NCBI RefSeq assembly: GCF_001571225.1
Contig: NZ_BCTJ01000030.1
Location: 1 to 47,024, forward strand
DNA: 47,024 nucleotides
Source of the DNA: Hydrogenophaga palleronii NBRC 102513
GTDB lineage: Bacteria; Pseudomonadota; Gammaproteobacteria; Burkholderiales; Burkholderiaceae_C
Direction of reading: 5' to 3'
The translations under genes and the position numbers were made by a program. This document shows, in pieces, positions 9,409-17,362 of the stretch. A model generated the notes under the pieces. That model did no database searches. It was given only the letters and a program-made list of their open reading frames with translations, and had not been told where the DNA came from. The stretch's first letter is position 1. Each line of letters begins with the position of its first letter.

Positions 9409-11814
9409 TCAACGCGCCCAGGCCTTGAGCTGCACAAATCGCCGCTCGCACCAGGCGTATCCATGCGCCAGGACGATGCCGACCACCGTGGCCGAAATCA
9501 GCGACAGCCACGGTCTCGCGTGGCCGAACACCTTGAGCACCAGGGACATCATTTGATAGTGGCTGAGATAAATGAACATCGAGGCACTTGCGATTTCAGC
9601 CACGATCACCTTCGCCGGCGCGGGTACGACGATCGCCGGAACAAACAACACAATCGCACAGCCGCCCGCCACATAGAAGGCCGCAGAGGTAAAGCCCCAC
9701 ACGGTCAATACAGACACGACGGCAACAGCCATCGCCAGGCAACGCGTGCGCAAGTCGTTTGCACTGGCCAACACCATTCCGAGAACAAATGCCCACGCAT
9801 AGTGCCAAGGCACACGGTGGTAGTTGTAGTCGGTGTTCCAGACCATTTCGATACCCCGGTCGATGACGACCACCGACACAAACAGCACCAGCGCACTCAC
9901 CATCGGACGCACGCGAAACGACTCACGGACTCTCGGAAAAGAAAACAGCAGCGCGGCCAGCAAAAGCAGCTGGATGTAAAACTCTACGAAGTAGAAAAGA
10001 TAGCCCTTCAATGCGCCCGGATCCAGAAAATTGGAGACCAGCAGCAGCGGCGTGATCTCGAACCTGTGCGTCAGCACTTGCAACAAGGCAACCATGAGCA
10101 TCGTGGGGATGGCCACATAGCGGACCGTACCCAGCAGCGTCTTCACGCTGCCGGCGCGGATGATTTCAGGCAACTGCCAACGCGCGACCGAGTAGCCGGC
10201 GAGCATTACCAGGAAATACGCGGCACCCCAGTTCGGGCTGTAAACAAAGGCCTCCGCGTGCAGCGCCACAATGCAGACCATGAAGAACGCACGGGTCAGC
10301 GTGGTGGACTCCAGACGCCGCCAGAAGGACTTGGTGGCCCCACCCACGCGTTGCTGCAGCTCGGCGGCCGTGAGTCGTTCCCAGTTGTTGGGCATCGGGC
10401 CGAAGCGCTGCTCAAACCGCAGTGAGAACTGGATGTAGTGCAGAGAGTCACCACCGAGTGACTCGAAGGTGTCTTCCGGGCCAATCTTCTGGCCGGGAAA
10501 CTCGTGCTGGAACAAGGACAGCACATCGCTGATTTTCCCAACAGGCAATGGTGCATCGGTCACTGCCGCCGGCAGTTGCGCAACAAATTGAACCGCCAGC
10601 ACGCTGCGCTGCACTTTGCCGGTGCCGGTGACGGGCAGCTTCTCCACCGCCATCACCTGCAACGCACTGCCGGCGTCAACCCCCATCTCCCTCAGTGCGG
10701 CAATGGCCACCTCTTTGACGCGTGCCGTACCGGACGGCGCGGATTGCACGGCAACCAGCACCCCATCGCCGCGTTGCGCGTCTGGAATCTTCGCCACCGC
10801 AATCTGCGCCCCCGGCTCCAGGCGGGCGCGCACACGCGCTTCGAGTTGGTCAGGGACGACCTTCACGCCGCCGCAATTGATCAGATCGTCGGCACGGCCA
10901 TCAAAGAACAGGTGGCCATCGCGCATGTGGCCCAGGTCGTTGGTCTGCAGCCAGCCGTTGGCGTCCCTCAGATCGTGCAGGCCCTCGGCGTCGATGCGGG
11001 ACCTGGCGACATGCGGTCCGCGAATCATGATGCGACCGTCGGTGCTGAGCTGCACTTCCGTCTTCCCCACCGGTTGGCCCACGGACTCCAGCAACGCCGC
11101 CGGCGCATCGGAAATCTGCAGGAAGGTCGTCCGCGAGGCTTCGGTCAGACCGTAATGCTGCACGATCAGCGCGTTCGGGAACAGCGCCTTGATGCGGGTC
11201 TTTTCGTCCGCCGTCATCTGCTGCGAGCCGATTTCCATCCAGCGCAGATTCTTGCCCGCCTCACCGATGACCTCGGGCGAAGCCAACAGGATGCGCAGCA
11301 AGGTTGGCACGGCCGAGAGCGCGTTGACTTCACCGGCGGCAAGCATGCGGGCAAGTTCGAGCGGATCGAACCCGCGCGGCGGCAGATAGGCCCGGCCGCC
11401 CACCGCGGCGATGGCCCGGTAGCGGGCCATGCCGAAACTGAACGTGGCAGGCACACCCACGTACTCACGGATCTCTGCGGTCATCCGCATCTGCTGGATG
11501 ATGCGTTCAGCGGCATCGGCCAGGTTGGCGTAGGTCAGCACGATGCCTTTGGGCAGGCCTTCGGTGCCCGAGGTGTAGGTCACCTGCGCGGGCAGATCGT
11601 CGTGGATCAGCGCATGCTGGCCGGCGAACCAGCCCGACCGGTCCAATGGCACGGCGCAGCGGTCGATGACGATGCCCGACAGCTTGTCGATCTGGGCCTC
11701 GCTGGTCACGATCACCAGCGGCCGTCGTGACTCGTAAAGCGCAAAGACCTGCTCGACGAAGGCAATCGAATTTCTACCGACCACCGCAGTGGCATGCAAG
11801 CCCATGGCACTCAT
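9409..11814 (-). CDS. Fusion: AMP-forming ligase + carrier (PCP/ACP) domain + membrane acyltransferase-3
   Basis: An 801-residue protein with three modules. (1) An adenylate-forming ligase, about residues 1-420: phosphate loop TYTSGTEGLPKG (about 78-89), QHYGLTEAS, FDGRADDLINCGGVK, and GTGKVQRS with the catalytic lysine near 400. The part before the phosphate loop is only about 78 residues, shorter than in usual ligases. (2) A carrier domain with LGGDSLHY; serine 457 would carry phosphopantetheine. (3) From about 497, a multi-span membrane region resembling acyltransferase family 3, with the expected histidine in CIVALHAEAF (H519). I infer that one polypeptide activates an acid, holds it as a thioester and passes it to an acceptor at the inner membrane. 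The A5 motif HYGLTEA suggests a fatty or aryl acid rather than an amino acid. ATG at 11814 has AAGGA in front. It stands alone, convergent with the GGT gene; the acceptor is unknown. Confidence 0.8.
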   Translation of the reverse strand: MSAMGLHATAVVGRNSIAFVEQVFALYESRRPLVIVTSEAQIDKLSGIVIDRCAVPLDRSGWFAGQHALIHDDLPAQVTYTSGTEGLPKGIVLTYANLADAAERIIQQMRMTAEIREYVGVPATFSFGMARYRAIAAVGGRAYLPPRGFDPLELARMLAAGEVNALSAVPTLLRILLASPEVIGEAGKNLRWMEIGSQQMTADEKTRIKALFPNALIVQHYGLTEASRTTFLQISDAPAALLESVGQPVGKTEVQLSTDGRIMIRGPHVARSRIDAEGLHDLRDANGWLQTNDLGHMRDGHLFFDGRADDLINCGGVKVVPDQLEARVRARLEPGAQIAVAKIPDAQRGDGVLVAVQSAPSGTARVKEVAIAALREMGVDAGSALQVMAVEKLPVTGTGKVQRSVLAVQFVAQLPAAVTDAPLPVGKISDVLSLFQHEFPGQKIGPEDTFESLGGDSLHYIQFSLRFEQRFGPMPNNWERLTAAELQQRVGGATKSFWRRLESTTLTRAFFMVCIVALHAEAFVYSPNWGAAYFLVMLAGYSVARWQLPEIIRAGSVKTLLGTVRYVAIPTMLMVALLQVLTHRFEITPLLLVSNFLDPGALKGYLFYFVEFYIQLLLLAALLFSFPRVRESFRVRPMVSALVLFVSVVVIDRGIEMVWNTDYNYHRVPWHYAWAFVLGMVLASANDLRTRCLAMAVAVVSVLTVWGFTSAAFYVAGGCAIVLFVPAIVVPAPAKVIVAEIASASMFIYLSHYQMMSLVLKVFGHARPWLSLISATVVGIVLAHGYAWCERRFVQLKAWAR

Positions 11815-12001
11815 ACTGGATTCCTTGCACGAATGCAAAAACCAAAGCACCTCAAACGCCAGACGCAATTCAGACGTTGGGGGTGAGACCGATCAAGATA
11901 CCCGACCTCGGAAAGCCTCTGCGGCCGGTGTCGGTGCCGGCTGCGCAATTCATCACTGAGGATGCAAGAAAAAAAGCCCGGACCGATCTGCAGAAGACCT
12001 T

Positions 12002-12020
12002 GCCCCCTGCGCAAGGGGGC
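12002..12020 (-). terminator. Hairpin downstream of tRNA-Gly
   Basis: A perfect 7-bp stem, GCCCCCT-GCGCA-AGGGGGC, lies 42 bases past the tRNA 3' end on the minus strand. No T tract follows at once, but a run of seven Ts in minus-strand sense is found about 30 bases further (near 11969-11975). It may stop or process the tRNA transcript before the ligase gene. Confidence 0.4.
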
Positions 12021-12062
12021 TTGGCGTGCGCCTGGTCATCTGCAACTCGCGCCACTTGTGGC

Positions 12063-12136
12063 TGGAGCGGGTGAAGGGAATCGAACCCTCGTATGAAGCT
12101 TGGGAAGCTGCCGTTCTGCCATTGAACTACACCCGC
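12063..12136 (-). tRNA. tRNA-Gly (anticodon CCC)
   Basis: Read on the minus strand from 12136: acceptor GCGGGTG pairs perfectly with CACCCGC, D arm GTTC-AATGGCA-GAAC, anticodon loop TTCCCAA giving anticodon CCC, T arm with loop TTCGATT, and an encoded 3' CCA (total 74 bases). The layout closely follows E. coli glyU. In the anticodon stem GCAGC/GCTTC, positions 28 and 42 form a C-U mismatch; the other four pairs are canonical. It decodes GGG glycine codons. Confidence 0.95.
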
Positions 12137-12432
12137 GTCTCGCATCCCTCAAGTCTCCAAGAGGGTCTCTTTTTCCGTCAGCGCCTGTCGGAGCCAGGTT
12201 GGTCCGGCGGTGCAAGCCTCGCCCGCTTGCCAAACTCATCTGCGGCCTTGGCGCAGCTTTTTGAGCCGCCCCACCTCATTCACGCCTCAGCCGTCGGTTC
12301 TCTCGCCCCGCCCAGCACTCACGAAACAGGCAGGAGTGTACACAGGTGGACGGGCACGATGCGTCTTGGATGCTAGCGAAGCCAAGCCGCAACCTGGCCG
12401 GGTACCAGATGCGGCCCAGGCCCATGGCGCCC
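12137..12432. other. Gene-free stretch upstream of tRNA-Gly
   Basis: I see no convincing gene in these 296 bases. The region should carry the tRNA-Gly promoter (minus strand), but no clean -35/-10 pair was recognised. Open frames here are shadows without ribosome-binding sites or protein-like composition. Confidence 0.4.
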
Positions 12433-12672
12433 TCAATCGGCGCCGGAACACGCCCACGTCGACAGCGACGCTGTACTGGTGCCAGTTGCGCTGGTGGCGC
12501 GATCAAACGCTGCGATCAGAAGAGCCCGCCTGGCCTGCAGCGCGGCCTGGATTTCCGGCGCATCGGTCGGGTTGAACTTGTCGAAGTCCAGGTCTGCGCG
12601 GGCGACCAGATAGTCTTCGAGCGCCTGGGCGAAGACGGCACCGGGTGTGGGCTGTTTTTTTTCTGCGTTCAT
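12433..12672 (-). CDS. Small hypothetical protein
   Basis: A 79-residue acidic-then-neutral protein beginning MNAEKKQPTPGAVFAQALEDYLVARADLDFDKFNPTDAPEI in character (two helices predicted by eye), with AAGG about 8 bases before the ATG at 12672. The middle part looks like genuine coding sequence. The last 20 residues are serine/threonine-rich low complexity, so the reading frame may have decayed at the 3' end. I do not recognise the family. It lies between the tRNA-Gly region and an AT-rich empty stretch. Confidence 0.5.
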   Translation of the reverse strand: MNAEKKQPTPGAVFAQALEDYLVARADLDFDKFNPTDAPEIQAALQARRALLIAAFDRATSATGTSTASLSTWACSGAD

Positions 12673-13276
12673 GCTGTTGCCTTGGAATTTTCAATGCGCC
12701 ATACCGTCGAGATGCACGATTTCAACCCACTTGCCCTCAATGCGCGCGCATGCAAGCATTTCCTTTTCTTCTTTCTAACGGCACGAATTTAAATCGCAGC
12801 CCTTTTAAACGCCTGTTGAATCGGTAATTGATCGGATTGAGCAACGGCTACGGACATGAACTTGCCCGGTGCTCCCCGCTCGGCCCAATCAACTTCGCCA
12901 GGAGTACGCCGCCACCCAATCCACCCAAAACCGACTGAATCACTCGGAATACAAAACACAGACGAACCATTGGCTTTTGAAAGCTCAAAAGCCTGCAGTG
13001 AACCCCACCCCACAAAACGTTACATATCTTAATCGAACGTTAAATTGCTATCGCGCAGCTGTCAACCGCTCCTGGCTAAGCAAAAACGCCTATTTCATTT
13101 GAGGGTTGCACATTGATGACCGGGTGCCCCAATACAGGCACTGTCTGAATGTGCGCGCCTTTCCCCGGCCGCACCCGACGTGGCATTTCACGCGTGAACG
13201 CGGCGGGAATGCCCGGCGAGGCTTGGCGGATCAGGCGTCCAGGGTCCTCGCCGGAACGGCAGAACTCGGGGCGGGA
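12673..13276. other. AT-richer gene-free stretch with a 9-bp hairpin
   Basis: About 600 bases without a convincing gene; the part near 12690-13110 has clearly more A and T than its surroundings. It holds a perfect hairpin, GGCTTTTGA-AAGC-TCAAAAGCC, at 12972-12993, and two AACGTTA/AACGTTAAA boxes near 13016 and 13035. The short frames crossing it have no ribosome-binding site and no family-like sequence. It may be promoter DNA, an unannotated small RNA, or remnant foreign DNA. Confidence 0.45.
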
Positions 13277-14376
13277 TCAACCCAGCATGGCCACGCTGTG
13301 GTTGACGAGCGCAGCCAGTTCGTTCTGCCGGTGGGTGCCGGTCTTGCCCAGCGCCTGCTTGAGGTGGGAGCGCACCGTGCCCGTGCTCACCCCCAGGCGT
13401 TCGGCAATCTCCTCGGGAGCGACGCCCTCGGCGATGGCCGCCGCCACACGCGCCTCGCTCGGCGTGAGGCCGAAGAGTTGGCGCAGCACCTCGATCGAGG
13501 CCTTCTGCTGCAGGGCGTCGCGCAGCAGCACCAGCACGGCCGGCGTGGCATCGGGCGCACCGCGCCAGGGCGTCAACAAGGCGGTGACCGCTGCGCCCGG
13601 CATGTCGTTGAGGCGCATCGCGCCGCCGATACCCCGAGCGGCCTGCTCGAGCAGATGCCGCCACAGCGAGGCAAAGGCAGGCCCCGCCACGACGCGGCCT
13701 GCGCAAAGCGACAGATCGGTGCCGCGCCGCAGATGGGCTTCACCCAGTGCGCTGGCATGCAGCAGGCGCCCCGCTCCATCGAGCAACAGGGCGGGCGTGC
13801 GCAATCGGTCGAGCGCGGCCAGTTCGGCCGTCCTGGCATTGGCGGCACCGGCCAGCTGGCTTCGCACGCGCAAGGCACGCTGCAGGTGCGGCAGCACGTG
13901 CGCCAGTCGCCGCCGCTCAGCCGCGCCGAACTCGGCGCCCGCGTGCCCCCGGTGAATGCCTATCACGCCGGTGCGCTCACCCGCCATAGGGAACACGGAG
14001 CCAACCATGTGGAGGATGCCCAGGGGGCGGTTCCAGTCCTGGTAGAAGCCGCTGCGCACGTAGTCAGACCGCTCCAACAACTGCTGGCTAACGAAGACGC
14101 CCGAAGGCTTCAGCGCCATGGCTCGCTCGACCCACAGGTCGTTGGGTGCCAGTGCGCCGTCCACGCCGGGTCACGCTCGCACACCGCGAAGTTCTCGGTC
14201 TGCTGAAGCAGCTCCACCTCTGCGCCACCCTGGAACTTGAGGATCGCGCTGTCGGCATCGAACGCGGCGGCCAGGGCTTGCGCCGCGCCGTCCCACTCGC
14301 GTGCGCCCACGGCAGCGTCGTAGAACCATTCGATCAGATCTTTGGTGGAAGGACGTGCGTTGAATTCGGGCGGCAT
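13277..14376 (-). pseudogene. LuxR-family transcription regulator, broken by a frameshift
   Basis: Two overlapping frames make one protein. The N-terminal part (14376 down to about 14150) reads STKDLIEWFYDAAVG..WDGAAQALAAAFDADSAIL..ERDPAWTAHWHP, and the rest (from about 14150 to 13277) continues PNDLWVERAMALKPSGVFVSQ and ends in a GerE/LuxR helix-turn-helix: FGLTPSEARVAAAIAEGVAPEEIAERLGVSTGTVRSHLKQ. Restoring one base in the short C run near 14150-14153 would join them into about 366 residues with a GAF/PAS-like sensor half. It is therefore either a true recent mutation, so inactive, or a sequencing error in a C run. Its former targets are unknown; it lies next to the AT-rich gap. Confidence 0.75.
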
Positions 14377-14498
14377 GCGGATTTATACCGTGCACTGCGC
14401 CCTATAGCACACAAGTGTTGAACGCCGCCGGTTTCCAGCGCATCGAGCAGGGGCTTCCGCCCGCGCGAGGCCCCTGCGAACCAGCAGGCCCGCGTCTC

Positions 14499-15077
14499 TC
14501 AACCGGTCATCGAAGCGCCAACACCCAGCAGCGCCAGCACACCCAGCACCGCAAAGATCAGCGCCGCGACGATGTGCACGATCTTGATCGGCACGCGGCG
14601 TGTGATCGCGTCGCCGAAGAACACCACCGGCGCGTTGGCCAGCATCATGCCGAAGGTGGTGCCGATCACCACCGCGATCAGCGGCTCGTACTGCGCACCC
14701 AGCGCCACCGTGGCGATCTGCGTCTTGTCGCCCATCTCGGCCAGGAAAAACGCCCACAGCGTGGCGATGAACACGCCCATCTGGCGCTTGGGCATCGCGT
14801 CTTCTTCGTCCAGCTTGTCGGGGATCAGCATCCACAGCGCCATGGCAATGAAGGACACGCCCAACACCCAGCGCATCACGTTCGGGCCAACGGCGGCCAT
14901 GATCCAGGCGCCCGCAGCACCGGCGAGCGCGTGGTTGAGCAAGGTGGCAACGAGGATGCCCCAGACGATGGGCCAGGGGCGTTTGAAGCGGGCGGCGAGG
15001 ACCAGGGACAGCAGTTGGGTCTTGTCGCCCATTTCAGCCAGGGCGACGATGCCGGTCGAGATCAGGAATGCTTCCAA
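14499..15077 (-). CDS. TMEM165/GDT1 (UPF0016) family Mn2+ exporter
   Basis: A 192-residue inner-membrane protein with about six helices and the family's hallmark motif twice: AEMGDKTQ at residues 14-21 and again at 113-120, which face each other in the inverted-repeat fold and bind the cation. Bacterial members (for example MneA of Vibrio cholerae) export manganese. I chose the TTG at 15077 (M-EAFLISTGIVALAEMGDKTQ) because homologues start exactly so and GGAG lies upstream; the frame is open to 15224 but that part is the riboswitch leader. Regulation by manganese is indicated by the yybP-ykoY element directly upstream. Confidence 0.9.
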   Translation of the reverse strand: MEAFLISTGIVALAEMGDKTQLLSLVLAARFKRPWPIVWGILVATLLNHALAGAAGAWIMAAVGPNVMRWVLGVSFIAMALWMLIPDKLDEEDAMPKRQMGVFIATLWAFFLAEMGDKTQIATVALGAQYEPLIAVVIGTTFGMMLANAPVVFFGDAITRRVPIKIVHIVAALIFAVLGVLALLGVGASMTG

Positions 15078-15105
15078 GAAAATGCTCCGAGGGCCAGCAG
15101 AAACC

Positions 15106-15150
15106 AAAAGACCACACGGCATCCCCGGCCCAACCGGAGGCAGTGTGGTC
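15106..15150 (-). terminator. Expression-platform hairpin between Mn riboswitch and exporter gene
   Basis: On the minus strand GACCACAC (15150-15143) pairs with GTGTGGTC (15117-15110), with a smaller CCGG/CCGG pairing inside, followed at once by TTTT (15109-15106). Its 5' arm overlaps the conserved 3' end of the aptamer (AAGACCTTTGACC), so manganese binding could compete with this terminator, letting the exporter gene be read when manganese is high. Confidence 0.7.
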
Positions 15151-15252
15151 AAAGGTCTTGCCAGGCTGGAAGCTGTCTGCGCCATGGCCGTGGGAGCCAA
15201 GTGTGTTGACGCAGACCTCTGCAAGGTGCAGAGCGGCTACTCCCCAATGACG
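15138..15252 (-). promoter_or_regulatory. yybP-ykoY manganese riboswitch
   Basis: Minus-strand RNA carries the conserved blocks of this class in order: TTGGGGAGTAGCC (about 15247-15235), GCGTCAACACACTTGG (about 15213-15198), and GGCAAGACCTTTGACC (about 15162-15147). The class binds Mn2+ and commonly precedes manganese exporters; E. coli alx and mntP are known cases. Here it precedes a TMEM165-type gene, which agrees. Outer limits are approximate. Confidence 0.9.
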
Positions 15253-15283
15253 GGTGAGCCGCGAGTATATCCCCCGGGGGGGA

Positions 15284-15919
15284 TCAGACCAGCGTGACAC
15301 CCGTCCTGGACTGGATGAATTCGCGCGTCACGTCCGGTGCCAGCTCGACCAGCTTGAGGCCTTCGGGCGTCACGTCCATCACGCCGAGGTCGGTGATGAT
15401 GCGGTCCACCACGCCCACGCCGGTCAGAGGCAGGGTGCAGTTGGCAAGGATCTTCAGGTCTTCCGTGCCGTCTTTCTTCTTCGCCACGTGCTCCATCAGG
15501 ATGATCACGCGCTTGACGCCGGCCACGAGGTCCATCGCGCCGCCCATGCCCTTGACCATCTTGCCGGGGATCATCCAGTTCGCCAGGTCGCCCTTTTCGC
15601 TGACCTGCATGGCACCCAGGATGGACAGGTTGATCTTGCCGCCGCGGATCATGGCGAAGCTGTCGTGGCTGCCGAAGACGCTCGAACCCGGCAGCGTGGT
15701 CACGGTCTGTTTGCCGGCGTTGATCAGGTCGGCGTCCACCTGGTCTTCGGTCGGGAACGGGCCGATGCCGAGCATGCCGTTCTCGCTCTGCAGCCACACC
15801 TCTTTGTCGCCGGTGTGGTTGGCCACCAGGGTCGGGATGCCGATGCCCAGGTTCACATAGAAACCGTCTTCGAGTTCTTGCGCCGCGCGCGCGGCCATTT
15901 GGTCTTGGGTCCAGGGCAT
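15284..15919 (-). CDS. scoB: 3-oxoacid CoA-transferase, subunit B
   Basis: Beta subunit of the heteromeric transferase that moves CoA from succinyl-CoA to acetoacetate (or another 3-oxoacid). The 211-residue product has [13 protein letters not shown] and the active-site motif LQSENGMLG with the catalytic glutamate at residue 46, which forms the glutamyl-CoA intermediate. It begins 2 bases after the scoA stop, so the two subunits are translated together. Length and sequence fit SCOT better than 3-oxoadipate CoA-transferase (PcaJ), although a carboxymuconolactone-decarboxylase-type gene nearby keeps that option open. Confidence 0.92.
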   Translation of the reverse strand: MPWTQDQMAARAAQELEDGFYVNLGIGIPTLVANHTGDKEVWLQSENGMLGIGPFPTEDQVDADLINAGKQTVTTLPGSSVFGSHDSFAMIRGGKINLSILGAMQVSEKGDLANWMIPGKMVKGMGGAMDLVAGVKRVIILMEHVAKKKDGTEDLKILANCTLPLTGVGVVDRIITDLGVMDVTPEGLKLVELAPDVTREFIQSRTGVTLV

Positions 15920-15921
15920 GG

Positions 15922-16629
15922 TCAGGCTCCAGCTTTCTCGGTGATGGTGCGCTTTTCAATGCGCTTCTCGGGGTTGGCGTTGTGCACGATGCGGTGCACG
16001 TAGATGCCGGGCAGGTGCACCTGGTCGGGCTCGATGGCGCCGGTCTCGACGATCTCCTCAACCTCGACCACGCAGATCTTGCCGGCCATGGCCACGGCCG
16101 GGTTGAAGTTGCGCGCGGTCAGTCGGAACTGCAGGTTGCCGGACTTGTCGGCGCGGTGCGCCTTCACCAGTGCCACGTCGGGCACCAGGGCGTGCTCCAT
16201 CACATAGGTCTCGCCGTCGAACTCACGCAGTTCCTTGCCTTCGGCCACCTGGGTGCCCACGCCGGTCTTGGTGAAGAAGGCCGGGATGCCCGCGCCGCCG
16301 GCACGCAGCTTCTCGGCCAGCGTGCCCTGCGGCGTGAATTCGAGCTGCAGTTCACCGGCGAGGTACTGGCGCTCGAACTCCTTGTTCTCGCCCACATAGC
16401 TCGCGATCATCTTGGTGATCTGCCGGGTCTCCAGCAGCTTGCCGAGGCCGAAGCCGTCAACGCCCGCGTTGTTGGAGATCACGGTGAGGTCCTTGGCACC
16501 GCTGTCGCGCAGCGCGTCGATCAGGGCCTCGGGGATGCCGCAGAGGCCAAAGCCCCCGACGGCGAGCAACTGGCCATCGGCCACGATGCCTTTGAGCGCG
16601 GCAGCCGCGTCCGGATAAATCTTGTTCAC
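15922..16629 (-). CDS. scoA: 3-oxoacid CoA-transferase, subunit A
   Basis: Alpha subunit partner of scoB. The 235-residue protein starts at GTG 16629 ([20 protein letters not shown]) with AGGAGA in front; the frame upstream to 16755 is not family-like. Seen: the CoA-binding glycine motif [17 protein letters not shown] and [29 protein letters not shown], both standard for SCOT-A. It is transcribed away from the PAS-LuxR gene, with a sharp palindrome in the 94-base gap that probably controls both. Confidence 0.93.
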   Translation of the reverse strand: MNKIYPDAAAALKGIVADGQLLAVGGFGLCGIPEALIDALRDSGAKDLTVISNNAGVDGFGLGKLLETRQITKMIASYVGENKEFERQYLAGELQLEFTPQGTLAEKLRAGGAGIPAFFTKTGVGTQVAEGKELREFDGETYVMEHALVPDVALVKAHRADKSGNLQFRLTARNFNPAVAMAGKICVVEVEEIVETGAIEPDQVHLPGIYVHRIVHNANPEKRIEKRTITEKAGA

Positions 16630-16666
16630 GTCGGGGTCTCCTGGTTGAGGCGTTTCGGCCGTTACC

Positions 16667-16692
16667 ATACTACGTAACCATGTACGTAGTAT
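16667..16692. promoter_or_regulatory. Palindromic operator between scoAB and PAS-LuxR gene
   Basis: Perfect inverted repeat ATACTACGTA - 6 bases - TACGTAGTAT, centred in the divergent gap, 38 bases before scoA and 32 bases before the regulator start. The arms themselves contain the self-complementary core TACGTA, so each half is also a small palindrome. The LuxR-type product of the adjacent gene is the natural candidate to bind it. Confidence 0.7.
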
Positions 16693-16723
16693 TTCGTAAA
16701 GCCTTACCCGCAGCCTGCCCGAC

Positions 16724-17302
16724 ATGAGCGCCGAGCACAACCCCTCACCCGACATCGACTACCGCCTCGCCTTCGACCTCGCACCGGTGGGCCTGGCCCT
16801 GTCACGCCAGCGCACCATGGTCGACTGCAACCAGGCGCTGTGCGACATGTTCGGCGCCACACGCGAGCAGCTGGTGGGGCAGAGCTTCCGCATCCTCTAC
16901 CCCAGCGCCGACGAATACGAACGCACCGGCGCACGCATCACACCGCTGATGGGCCGCAGCGGAACCTACTCCGACAACCGCATCATGAAGCGCGTGGGCG
17001 GGCGCCTGCAGGGCGACACCTTCTGGTGCCATGTGACCGGCCGCGCACTGCAGCCGGACACGCCGCACGCGGCCGGCATCTGGAGTTTTGAAGACCTCAG
17101 CTCCAGCCGCACGGTGAAGGCCGAGCTCACACCGCGTGAGCGGGAGGTGGCGGCGTTTCTCATGGACGGCCTCACCAGCAAACAGATTGGCAAGGCCTTG
17201 TCCATCAGCCACCGCACGGTGGAGATCTACCGCGCGCGTTTGATACGCAAGTACGAGGCCCAGAGCACGCCAGACCTGATGCAGCGCTTGCTGGCCGGCT
17301 GA
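16724..17302 (+). CDS. PAS-domain LuxR-type transcription regulator
   Basis: A 192-residue regulator: PAS sensor domain at about residues 12-125 (FDLAPVGLALSRQRTMVDCNQALCDMFGATREQLVGQ, then DTFWCHVTGRAL) and a LuxR/GerE helix-turn-helix at about 132-190 (LTPREREVAAFLMDGLTSKQIGKALSISHRTVEIYRARL). No phospho-receiver domain is present, so it should respond directly to a small ligand or redox signal through the PAS fold. Divergent position and the shared palindrome suggest that it controls scoAB. ATG at 16724 has no evident ribosome-binding site. Confidence 0.87.
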   Translation: MSAEHNPSPDIDYRLAFDLAPVGLALSRQRTMVDCNQALCDMFGATREQLVGQSFRILYPSADEYERTGARITPLMGRSGTYSDNRIMKRVGGRLQGDTFWCHVTGRALQPDTPHAAGIWSFEDLSSSRTVKAELTPREREVAAFLMDGLTSKQIGKALSISHRTVEIYRARLIRKYEAQSTPDLMQRLLAG

Positions 17303-17304
17303 AG

Positions 17305-17347
17305 CCGGCTCGGCGGCGGGCAGCCCCGGGCCGTCGCCGCCAGCCGG
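17305..17347. terminator. Hairpin between convergent genes
   Basis: CCGGCT-c-GGCGGCG pairs with CGCCGCC-AGCCGG, a 13-bp stem with a single bulged base, between the stop codons of the PAS-LuxR gene and the Bug gene. There is no T tract on either side, so it may act as a two-way block or mRNA end-protector rather than a classic terminator. Confidence 0.45.
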
Positions 17348-17362
17348 ATCAAAGCCTTTGGC

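Noticed and set aside
12789..13013. A 74-codon frame on the minus strand in the same island
   Set aside because: Looks slightly protein-like but lacks a start signal and overlaps the perfect hairpin.
12869..13102. A 77-codon frame in the AT-richer island
   Set aside because: No ribosome-binding site and no family-like sequence; it may be chance in a low-G+C stretch.
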